The notes under the pieces were generated by a model. It worked only from the letters and a program-made list of their open reading frames with translations. It was not told where the DNA came from and did not search any database. A stretch of DNA of 64,000 bases, taken from positions 10,152,157 through 10,216,156 of the forward strand of contig OU015566.1 of assembly GCA_907165135.1 (NCBI GenBank), read 5' to 3'. This document shows, in pieces, positions 14,699 to 26,090 of this stretch (its first letter is position 1; the number at the start of each line of letters is the position of its first letter). Source of the DNA: Oikopleura dioica (taxonomy: Eukaryota > Chordata > Appendicularia > Copelata > Oikopleuridae). Position numbers and translations under genes: made by a program.

Positions 14699-14708
14699 AA
14701 TAAATAAA
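14699..14708 (+). terminator. Overlapping AATAAA polyadenylation signals after BUB3
   Basis: Two overlapping AATAAA hexamers lie 37-46 bp after the BUB3 stop. On the other strand an AATAAA at 14741-14746 could serve the convergent small gene, so the two 3' ends nearly overlap. Confidence 0.6.
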
Positions 14709-14754
14709 CTCACATTTTCTTTAATAAATACATTTCTTGTTTATTGTAAATAAG

Positions 14755-15242
14755 TCACTTCTGGTCAGATTCCTTTTTCTGAATGGGAGAGCTTCGTCCG
14801 CAGGAATAGACGTACAAATCGTAGGGGACCAGTTCGGGCTTTACGAAACTCTTCTTTGGCACCGCAAGTTCCTGTATTTTTTATTTATTTGTTACAGGAA
14901 AGGGAGTCTTACCTCGATTCTTTTAGACGGGATAGCCTTGAGTGTCGCGGAAGTAATGGGCTGGAGGGGTTCTTGATTTCCCCATGGAACGATGGGAATT
15001 GGGCGGGTGTCGTCTTCCATTTTATCAGACTAAAATATTTCAATTTTTCAACATTCATTCTTCGTTACTTTTGGCTGTGAAAGCTCCTCAACTCGAATTC
15101 TGCTGTATCCGCACTTCGGTCTCAAGATTGGCTTTCGAAGCATCGCCGTTTTCATGTCTTCTTTACGCTCCTTTCGCTGCTTTCGGAGCCGAGCTTCATC
15201 AGCACCAGCGTAAATTGACTTTCTTGGTTGAGGGTCGGACAT
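14755..15242 (-). CDS. Small unrecognised protein, 135 residues
   Basis: I do not recognise this protein. Three exons (15242-15069, 15029-14913, 14871-14755) with GT-AG introns of 39 and 41 bp each hold a whole number of codons and join in frame. The first 40 residues are strongly basic, with a charged helix-like stretch ADEARLRKQRKERKEDMKTA. The middle is proline-rich (RPIPIVPWGNQEPLQPI) and the end contains ELVPYDLYVYSCGRSSPIQ. There is no signal peptide or membrane segment. The basic N-terminus loosely recalls an importin-beta-binding helix, but that is weak. Clean splicing, consistent phases and a nearby AATAAA on its strand support a real gene. Confidence 0.7.
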
Positions 15243-15553
15243 ATTTTACCGTCACGGGCTCCTTTTAAACTGACTTTCTTTTGAGAAAACATCGTTTTTT
15301 GCAGATAGTTCTAGAAATTATTAGAATTTGTGAATTTCAAAAGGCTTCAGCCTGATTCAAATCAGCGTAGAGGATATTTTCATACATAATTTACGTATAT
15401 TCTTCGTAAATGAAGGAAAATGACCTAAAAGGAAAGTTTTTCCTTTTATGAAAAAAGGAAAATTTTATGATTACCCCAGCTTACTGCTGAGAAAATGATC
15501 ATTAGCCAGAGAGAAAATTGATTTTCGCGACTTGAGACTTTAAAATTTTTGGA
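15243..15553. other. Short intergenic spacer
   Basis: It lies between the 5' end of the small minus-strand gene and the 3' end of the U6 gene. It contains an A/T-rich interrupted palindrome around 15424-15465, where AAGGAAA, TTTCCTTTT and AAAAGGAAAA can pair. No coding signal is seen. Confidence 0.5.
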
Positions 15554-15602
15554 AAAGTTTGGAACGCTTCACGATTTTGCGTGTCATCCTTGCGCAGGGG
15601 CC

Positions 15603-15634
<32 letters not shown>

Positions 15635-15659
15635 ATATATGTAGGGCCGAAGCCACTAC
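15554..15659 (-). ncRNA. RNU6: U6 spliceosomal snRNA
   Basis: The reverse strand carries the near-invariant U6 core: AATTGGAACGATACAGAGAA, then GATTAGCATGGCCCCTGCGC, AAGGATGACACGCAAA and TCGTGAAGCGTTCC. These include the ACAGAGA box (5' splice-site contact) and the AGC triad (catalytic metal site). The 5' end folds as GTAG-T-GGC, loop TTCG, GCC-CTAC, a good 5' stem-loop capped by a UUCG tetraloop. The 3' end is a TTTT run typical of Pol III termination. Length is about 106 nt, normal for U6. U6 pairs with the 5' splice site and forms the spliceosome active site. Confidence 0.97.
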
Positions 15660-15682
15660 GTTGTTGCGTCAAGTTTTGCGCG

Positions 15683-15690
15683 TTTATAAA
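15683..15690 (-). promoter_or_regulatory. TATA box of the U6 gene (Pol III type 3 promoter)
   Basis: TTTATAAA lies 24-31 bp upstream of the inferred U6 start, the position that specifies Pol III for snRNA promoters. A GC-rich block further upstream (about 15696-15722) could include the proximal sequence element, but I cannot identify its motif. Confidence 0.8.
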
Positions 15691-16212
15691 TGAAAGTCGG
15701 GCTCGTCCCGGCGCCCCCACCCGTTATGGTTTCTCCTTTTTCGCCTTGAGCGCTCTCGCTCAAAGAAAAAAAAAATCGATCTTTGCCTGTTTCGAACGTT
15801 CCACTACTCAACCCACAAATCTCCATTTTTGACTCATCCTGTGACTCTATCTGTCATCCCTTTTTTCGCTTATTAATTATTTCTTTCTGTACATTTTTCT
15901 TTAATTTTGATCTTTTATTTTATTTTTGATTTTTGGGAATTTTTTCCAAGCTTTTTCTTTTCGGCGCAAGGGATTATTCGTCAAATCCTGGAGTGGTGAC
16001 GCAGCTCAAAAATGAAGCAAATCAATTGTCGCCCGCCTGGGACCATTTTTGACTTTTCGGCCCTTTTTCCCTCATTGTTGACACAACATCCAAACATAAT
16101 TAGATAGACATGTTAATTTTATAAATAATGACAGTTGAACCAGAAAAAGGCTGGCTGTTCTTTTCAACTTTCTTCAGCTTTTGAACTGACCATTTTTCGT
16201 TTTTAGAAGAGA
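15691..16212. other. Intergenic region between U6 and MAK16
   Basis: It holds the upstream region of U6 on the minus strand and the promoter/5'UTR of MAK16 on the plus strand. It is T-rich with no credible coding exon. A T-rich AG at 16201-16206 sits 6 bp before the MAK16 ATG and may be a spliced-leader acceptor. Confidence 0.5.
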
Positions 16213-17570
16213 ATGCAGCACGACGAATTGATCTGGTCGAATATTGGAAACAAAGTAAATTTAAAGATATATGATTCACATGAGAACGTCTCTTTCAGAA
16301 TTTTTGTGCGTTCAAAGCGTCTGCAAGAACCCAAGGGACGTCCAAGTTCTGTAGAAATGAATACAATCTTACTGGTAAGCTATTTTAGGGCATTTTTCTA
16401 AAGATAAAATGGGCCTTTTTGTTCTTATTCTCCCCCAAATGAACCCATACGATATTTTTCGACGAGTGGAATTTCCTTTTTCGACGTATTTTGTCAAAAT
16501 TCTTGTCGACTTTTTATAGACTTGATCTTTAACTTTATTGTTTTTCACTCCTCCTGAGCGATTTTTGTTTCTAGGTATCTGCGCCCGACAGACCTGTCCT
16601 TTGGCGAACAGCCAGTACGCAACGATCAAGGAAGAGAATGGCGTCTGCTATCTTTACCAGAAGACGATTGAGGTAATTTTGTTGCGGTGGACCGATTGAA
16701 CGGGATTCTAGCGCGCCGCGTTTCCAGCCAGATTGTGGGAGAAGACCAAATTGAGCCGCAACTACAAAACAGGTACAGACGAACCGACCCCTAACCTCGG
16801 CCTTGTTGGACCAGTTATGTATATAATCAATTGTTTCATATTCGACCCACATTTATCTGGAAAATTCTAGCGCTCGAGCAAATCGACGAAAAGCTAATCT
16901 ACTGGCCTTGGTTCTTGCGCCACAAGTGCAAGCAGCGATTCACGAAAATCTTTCAATACCTGATCCGAATGCGAAAACTGGTGTTGAAGGGAGACAAGGA
17001 AATCGTACCGCTAAGTCGGAAACAAGAGAAGAGAGACACGAGGTTATTGCTGAGCACGATCCTCATTTACAGCTCCCCTTTGGGAGTTTTGACTTTTTAT
17101 CACACAGATGATTTTCAATTTTTTAAATAAACAATTCAGACGAGAGAAGAAAGCGCTGGTTGCAGCTCAGCTCGAGACTGCAATCGAAAAGGAACTGCTT
17201 GATCGACTGAAGAAAGGAACGTACAACGATATTTACAACTTCAACAATGCCAGCTTCGATAAAATATTGAAAGAAGGCGAAGAGAAAGAAGATGAAGACG
17301 AGAGCGAGGACGATTCAGACGTCGGCGAGACGACTTTTGTTGAAGACTTTTCCGACTTTGAAAGTGTTAGTAAATGAGTATTGTTTTCCAACAAACTTAG
17401 AATATTTTCCTTACTGTTGAATTCAGGACGAAGAGCAAGATATTGAAGATTTGGAGCTAGAGCAAGAAACAGAAATCGAAGCACCAGCCAGAAAACGAAA
17501 GCATTTGAAGATCATGAAGGAGAAAGAAATCGAATTAGCTGGACCAAGCAAGAGAAAACTCAAAAATTGA
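16213..17570 (+). CDS. MAK16: MAK16 ribosome-biogenesis protein
   Basis: MAK16 is a nucleolar protein needed for 60S subunit maturation. Seven exons (16213-16254, 16299-16374, 16575-16672, 16712-16772, 16871-17042, 17140-17365, 17427-17570) join in frame to 272 residues, close to other animal MAK16 proteins. Family signatures appear in order: [14 protein letters not shown] at the start, [12 protein letters not shown] and [20 protein letters not shown] with the conserved cysteines, [12 protein letters not shown], then [20 protein letters not shown] and [17 protein letters not shown]. The C-terminal third is acidic and then Lys/Arg-rich ([14 protein letters not shown]), fitting nucleolar targeting. 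Only about 100 bp separate its stop from the next gene's ATG, with no AATAAA between, so it may be the first gene of an operon. Confidence 0.96.
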
Positions 17571-17672
17571 CTGTGAAAAGACTGAAAGATTGTGGACTAC
17601 TTTTTTGATCATTTAATCATGAACAAGCCATCTTAGAGGAAAAAATTGAACGGAAATTTTTATTTAGAAAAA

Positions 17673-19764
<2,092 letters not shown>

Positions 19765-20319
19765 GCACGCAGAGAATAGACTTCCTACAGTTGCTCCTAT
19801 TTTCTTTTTATGCAATTTCAGATCAGGTCTCAGGTAATTTTTGTTTGTCTTCCTTTTTAGTTTTCAGTTCCCAGACCTGATTGTACCTTGTCTTTATTTT
19901 CCATGTAAATAACTATTAGTTCCTACTACAACTATTATTGATAATCAAATTCAGTTCTGCCTTGAAAAATTGAGTAATTCAGTTTTATGATCTTATCATT
20001 TTGCTTCTATCTTTATTTATGAAACAATCTTCACTTCACCTGAATACATGCATTGTGAGCTTTTTATTTATACACATTACTTATCCACTTTGATTCTGCA
20101 AAAAGTACCCTCCCCGAACCTGGAGCCTGAAATCCTTCTTTTTTCAACTTCTCAAAAAGATTACCTCTATTATCCTATTAACATAGTAGGATCATTCATT
20201 TGGCTTCCGTTTTTTTTTCTTTTCTGTTTGTCCTTATTTTTCGAATTTTGAGCGTAAATTCTGAAATTCTTCTTTTTAAATTTACTCCTTGTTGTTTTCA
20301 GAGAGATATAAACTTGCTG
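19765..20319. other. Spacer between the two p38 genes
   Basis: A/T-rich and non-coding. It ends in a T-rich acceptor (AG at 20300-20301) 18 bp before the next ATG. No clear AATAAA on the plus strand. Confidence 0.5.
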
Positions 20320-21778
20320 ATGGAGCTGGATCTCAATCAGGTTCAAGAAGCTCTCAAATTAGACAATAATGATGAGGATGCCTCGATGAGTGCCTACGAG
20401 ACCCACCATGTGAAATACGGCCTGTGGACAGTGCCACAGAGATACCGCGATTTAAAACAGCTCGGCTGTGGGGCTTACGCGCAAGTCTGCTCGGCTTTCG
20501 ACCGGAAATACAACAAAGTAAGCATCAGACTGTAAGCTTACGATGTCGAGCATTGATTTATTAGTGTGTGGCGATGAAAAAGCTGACAAGGCCATTGAAA
20601 ACGGTTGATTATGCCCGCAGAGCCCTACGAGAGCTGAAATTAATGAAGCACTTTTGCCATGAGAATATAATTTCAATAATTGATGTCTTTACGCCACTTG
20701 CTTATGGACCAGAAGACATGGAAGAGGAAAGGTCCTTATTTATATTTTTACAAAAAATGATACGAAAAGATTCAAGTTTGAGTTTCAGGAGCTAATTGCC
20801 TCATTCAAATTAATAATTTTCTCCAGGATTTTAATTGAAATAAAAAATGACCCAATCAAAGATATACTTCGTGGTGAAAAAAGCCGACGGAACCCTGGAC
20901 CAAGCGATCAAAACTGCAAATCAAAACAACACAAAGTTCGACGAGGAAACGATACAGTTCCTAGTTTACCAAATGGTGCGCGCTCTGAAGCATATCCACT
21001 CAGCCAATGTCATGCATCGTGACTTGAAACCGGACAATATTGGTGTGTTAGAGAAGGACGGCATAATTCAGATTCTCGATTTTGGGTAACCGCTTTGTAT
21101 GAATTTTAGATTTGGATCCTTTCAGATTGGCGCGCCATGTAGATGATTATATGTCCGGCTATGTGATGGCTAGGTGGTACAGAGCACCAGAGATAATCCT
21201 GAGATGGATGCGCTACAACGAAAAAGCGGACATCTGGAGCCTCGCATGCATCTTCTCGGAGATGATGACCGGCAAACCGCTCTTTCCGGTCGACTGTTGG
21301 CAAAAGCTCTTAGATGAGATAATAAACCTGTGTGGGACGCCGAACGATAAGTTTATTGACAAAATAGAAGGCGAAAATATAAGGAAATGCATTCGTGGCT
21401 TCACAAAAGTAGAGAAGAAGGATTTAAGAATCATACACACTGGTTTCTCCGACCAAGTAAGCCCCCCCTTTGAAGCCCGTTTTTCTATTCATGTTCTTTC
21501 AGGCAATAGACTTGATCGAGAAAATGTTGAAAATTGACCCCGACGAACGAATTTCTGTAGAAGAAGCAATCAAGCACCCGTTCTTTGGGGACCTGCGCGA
21601 TCCACCAAACGAGCCCACCGCCACTCCCTTCGTAGACAATTCAGAAGGCCACAATCTTACCATCGCTGATCTTCGCAATCAAATCTGGACGGAAATCCAC
21701 ACCTTTGAACCTCGACCTCTTCAAAGCATTTACCCCGAAGATTTCTACTCATCCGATGACGAGGAAATAGAACAATAA
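20320..21778 (+). CDS. Divergent p38-type MAP kinase with an SGY activation motif
   Basis: Five exons (20320-20517, 20565-20726, 20862-21085, 21126-21456, 21503-21778) give 396 residues. Kinase motifs: CVAMKKL with the ATP lysine, [39 protein letters not shown] and [17 protein letters not shown]. Three features differ from normal p38: the activation lip reads [11 protein letters not shown], so the Thr of TGY is Ser; the glycine loop is GCGAYAQV, with Ala for the third Gly; and the hinge is [13 protein letters not shown] instead of VTHLMGADL. The tail is longer and acidic. The second intron of the reading frame (20727-20861) fits only with a GA donor (AG|GAAAGG) and an AAAG acceptor, which restores the frame without any sequence correction. 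It sits directly behind the canonical p38 gene and probably arose from it by tandem duplication. Confidence 0.9.
20727..20861 (+). other. GA-AG intron in the divergent p38 gene
   Basis: Donor GAG|GAAAGG and acceptor TCAAAG|ATA, both phase 0, join PEDMEE to IYFVVKK, exactly where the neighbouring p38 has FHDIYFVTH. The GT four bases downstream of the donor would leave the frame broken. Confidence 0.75.
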
Positions 21779-21983
21779 CATCAAGAAATCGACGGATCCC
21801 TTTCGCAACGTTTGAAAATTTTCAATATTTCGCTCAATTTTTAACTGATACGATGATTCTTTATTATTATACTTACTTTTAATCGTGTAATTTATTACCT
21901 TAAGATAGCTACTGTGAAATTATTCCGAACCTAACAGATAACGAGCCACATATGAGGGAGGTTGTAATATATGACGCTTTAGA

Positions 21984-24900
21984 ATGCCGGTGAAAAGGGA
22001 TGACGCCGAGGCTGCTCTGGCAATCCTGAACCGGCTTCAGACTGAATCTGAAAAGGGTAAACATCTGGATTCGTCCTGTCTTTCTTCAATTACGTTTCAG
22101 ACTCTCCTGTAGCACTAGCTGCTACTCGTGTTGCAAATATCTTCCAGTCACGCCTTTACAATGCCTTGCTAGATATTCAGGAGTACTACGAACTCCATCT
22201 GAACAACAAAGACACCCCACAACAGGTAGTTATCTCCCCATCGCTCGTTCAGGCAATTTTTCAGGACCCCGAATTCGACATCTTCAGAATAACGCTGGAA
22301 AAGAGCGAATCTGGCTTAGGATTTTCTATTACAGGCGGTATCGACTCTCCAGTTGACACTGGCGACATTCATATTTATATTTCTAAAATCATTCCCGGCG
22401 GAGCTGCTGAACAACGTAAGTACCGCTTCCTCAATTGTACGGTAGCGCTAATCCACTTTATTTAGAAGGACAACTAAGACCTGGCGATGCTGTGCTGGCT
22501 ATCAACAACATTGATTGCCGTACGGTTACTCACGGAACATGTGTTGGTGAGTAAATACAACCGCTTTTTGAAGTGGTGCTATTTTTACATCTCGCCAATT
22601 AGGCAACATCTTACGCCCCGTATTTATCCAATTTTAGACATTCTACGGAGCTCAGGATCATCAGTAGAACTTTCAATCGGCCGCAGAAGGCCACAACTAA
22701 GCTCAACTCTGCTCCCCAAACCAGAGCTCCTTCAATCGTCCTCTGAGAACATCCTGGCAAGCTCAAACTCAACGATTAACGATGCTACGACGGAGCTGAT
22801 AACAGTCAAGCTCCAAAGAGCAAGACAGGCCTTGGCTTCTCGATCGCTGGCGGCGTGGGAAACCAACATATCGAAGGAAATGACGGGATTTTCATCACCA
22901 AGATCATCCCCGGCGGCGCTGCCGCTCAAGAAGGCAGGCTGCAAGCGGGCGATCGAATTATGTTCGTAGGAAAGGTCAGAAAATTTAGACGAGACATACA
23001 GAGGGACATTTTTTATATGCACCGCTGTCTTTCAAAGTTTTTTGGTAAATGAATGATAATTGATTTATTGCACAAGAAAAATTGCACGAAAATATTGCAC
23101 ATATGGAGTAAAGCATTGCATCTTGGTTTGATTGCACATGTTCTTTCTTCATTAGTATTGCACTTCAAAATTACGGAAATTCAATAACTGCACTATAATT
23201 GATATTGCACATTTAATTTTCTTAAAAGGCTCTAAGCACGAGTAATTATTTTATAGAATATGTCACTAGTCACGCTTATGATCCTTCCCTGATGCATCAT
23301 TATCAACGGGCACAGAGATAGAAGATCTTTTCAGTCGAATGATCCAACATTTCGCGAAAGCCAGAGGACTCATCAACTCGGAGCATTCTGAATAAAATAA
23401 ACATTACATTAACTGAAAGCTCTCTTTTCTTAATGATCTGCATTCCGATTTGCCTGGGTAAGGGCAAAAAGTGCCACGTGGCATTGTCGAGAGGAGGAAG
23501 TCGAAAACACGGTCTAGAATGATTCATAAATTCTGACCTCGATAAAGACAACAATTCGCTAGCGCGTGTCTCTCACGAACAAGCGGTTGCCTTTCTGACC
23601 AATACCGGACCAACGGTTTTGATCAAACTTATCAGGGAAACACCCGTACAAGTCGAATCCTCAGACGATCACGTTCTTCCAAGTGCTACCTCAAGTTCCA
23701 TCTCGTTGACGGAAAACCTCGCCTCGAGTAAAGGGAACATTCTCGACGTTTCGCGAGTGTCCGACTTTGGAATCCCTGCTGGATCAGCTGCTGATTCCGC
23801 AATCAAACATGGCTGTGCCGTCTATGACGGAACACAGGGTAGAAATCACATGCCCAGAACAGGTAAAAATCTCGCAAAACGCGAAAATTTTTCATCTGGC
23901 AATCATCGATCCTGAAAAGGAGGCTATCAAGTGCGCTTCTTTGATATTTTTAAGTGACACTAAAACGAGGAAAAAGTGGTTTTGGCTTCAACATCGTCGG
24001 CGGAGAAGCGGAAATCGATCCCGAGTGGAACGACTCTCCACCAGGAATCTTTGTTTCTTTTGGTAAGAGCGCGATGTTTTGTTGTATCGGCCGTGTCAAC
24101 TTTTGTTTCAGTCCTCGCAGGAGGTCCAGCTGACAGCTCCAAGTCGTTACAAAAGGGAGATCGAATTCTCACGGTCAACAGTAACAGCATAGAATACGCG
24201 TCGCATCAGGAAGCTGCACTTATTCTGCGCAATTCTGGTGATACTGTGGAACTTGTTGTTCAACATGAGGTAAAGATCTCTTTCTAAAGCAAGACTCGAA
24301 TTAATTAAAGCAAAAGAAGGTCGCATTCCATTTTGTAGCTCCAGAAAGCCTAACCCTAACTCTCCGAATGAATATCTATTTATGTCTTTTTCAAGCCCGA
24401 GAACTTCGCTAAATTCGAGCACCGAATGCATGACTTGAGGCAACAGATGCTGAGCGCCAGTATAGGCGGAGGGCTACAGACTTCCTCGAAGAAAGAAATG
24501 ACAGTGCGCGCATTGTTCGACTACACAGCTGTTCGCGACTCTGGGCTGCCTTCCAAAGGGCTCAGCTTTCGCTTCGGAGATATTATCCATGTCACGAATG
24601 CGTCTGACAAAGAGTGGTGGCAGGCAAAGTGAGTATAACTATGGCAGCAAGACCACTACAGTCAGCATTTTCTTTTGAACCTATTGAGATTTTCAAGGAA
24701 GCAATAAAACAACGTTAACAATTTCCCTTCAGTCTGATGGGAAAGCCAGCTGAGCAGGGCTGTATACCGTCAAAGGCGCGCGTTGAAAGAAAAGAAAAAC
24801 TACGAATGAAGCAAGTCAAATTTCGTCGCCCAGGTCAGCCAAACGGCGAAGTTAGAAAAAGTCGCGGCCGGCTGAATGTTCGAGTCAATGCTCTTTCCTC

Positions 24901-26090
24901 GAAGTTGAATCTGATGAAGTCAAAGGAGAACATCTGTAGGGAGGAAACTCACAGCAGTTCTAGCGATGATGAATTCGAAATGGGCGATGACTGGGTCCTA
25001 TCATATGAGCCGGTGAAGCAAGTTGAAGTTGAATATCCAAGGCCAATCGTGATCTTTGGCCCGTTGAAGGAAAAAATGTCCGACGAGCTAATAAAGCTTG
25101 ACGCATCGAAATACCAACAAGGTTTTTATTTTTTATCAAATGGGATTATGGGAATTATCCAAATTTTAGCGATTCCGCATACGACCCGTCCAAAACGAAA
25201 TTGCGAAGTGGAAGGTCGAGATTACTACTTTATCTCAAAAGCAGATATGACCACTCAAATCGAGAACCGCGAATTCATCGAGGCTGGTCAATTCAGCGAT
25301 AACCTCTACGGAACGAGTATAAAGGCCGTGATGGATGTTGCTCAAACGAATAAGCACTGTATCTTGGATGTTTCCGGTATGTAACATGCTATATTGATCC
25401 TTGCTTGAGAAAACGTCGTAAACATGAAATTAGGCGGCGCTTTGCGGCGGCTCTCCGATGCACAACTTCCGGCAATTGCAATCTACATCAAACCACGCTC
25501 TGTTGAAACTTTAATGGAGTCTAACAAAAGATTATCCGAACAGGCGGCGCTTCAAATAATCCAACAGTGTCAGCGACTCGAAGCGGATTACGCCGAACAA
25601 TTCACTGCCGTGATTCAAGCCGAAGGTAATCGTTTGCCCTTCAGAAGCGTTCGGATTTCCGTAATGATAACCCAAGGGATCAGTCTGTCGAACGTGGCTC
25701 TAGAACTCTGATAAACTCTCGTAATTTCCGAATTTGATGAAAAATTTTTGATTAATTCGGTTTATTCGGAAGCTATAAGCTTTTGAGATTAATAAGGGTA
25801 CCCTCTTAAAATGAACGATATAAGGGCTAGCCTGCTGAGGTCATTAATTATGAGCTCGCTCGATATTCTGTAACCCCTCATTGAGAATCTCTTTTACTAA
25901 GCCGGGGTGCTAAGCGCCCATCGAGTTAACACGAGAACGCGAATTTACAGTATTGAAAGAAACTGTCGTTGAATGCTGCTGATAATGCTCAATTTTAGAC
26001 GGAGAAGAGCACGTTCGCGAGCAGGTGCTCGAAATCGTCGAATCCTTGAGCGGTACCTCGCACTGGCTGCCGACAGGCGATAAGCTCTGA
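21984..26090 (+). CDS. DLG1: DLG-family MAGUK scaffold (L27-PDZ-PDZ-PDZ-SH3-GK)
   Basis: Membrane-associated guanylate kinase homologue that organises junctions and synapses under the plasma membrane. Thirteen exons: 21984-22056, 22101-22225, 22265-22415, 22466-22546, 22638-22969, 23548-23862, 23955-24062, 24112-24269, 24396-24628, 24733-25121, 25170-25376, 25434-25625, 25999-26090; about 818 residues. Order: L27 ([20 protein letters not shown]), PDZ1 ([12 protein letters not shown]), PDZ2 ([20 protein letters not shown]), PDZ3 ([10 protein letters not shown]), SH3 ([20 protein letters not shown]), and a guanylate-kinase domain ([29 protein letters not shown]) ending in [10 protein letters not shown]. 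The nucleotide-binding loop is degenerate, as in all DLGs. A run of A near 22820 must have lost one base, since PDZ2 is otherwise out of frame. The intron 22970-23547 is GA-AG. ATG follows a T-rich AG by 1 bp; the previous gene's stop is 205 bp upstream. Confidence 0.95.
22970..23547 (+). other. GA-AG intron in DLG PDZ2
   Basis: Donor GTAG|GAAAGG and acceptor GATAAAG|AC, both phase 1, give [20 protein letters not shown], which aligns without gap to the second PDZ of other DLGs (DKLLAVNNVCLEEVTHEEAV). No GT donor in the right phase exists. At 578 bp it is the longest intron of the gene. Confidence 0.8.
23067..23210. repeat. Cluster of ATTGCAC heptamers inside a DLG intron
   Basis: ATTGCAC occurs at 23067, 23081, 23094, 23131, 23157 and 23204, with one-base variants at 23115 (ATTGCAT) and 23187 (ACTGCAC): eight in 144 bp at irregular 13-30 bp spacing. 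The surrounding bases are not conserved, so this is not a simple tandem repeat. Confidence 0.8.

Noticed and set aside
17646-17672. Earlier start for p38 at TTG 17646
   Set aside because: Not an ATG, and it lies upstream of the probable spliced-leader acceptor at 17667.
23067-23210. miR-92-type microRNA cluster
   Set aside because: Spacing of 13-30 bp is too short for precursors and no flanking sequence pairs to form hairpins.
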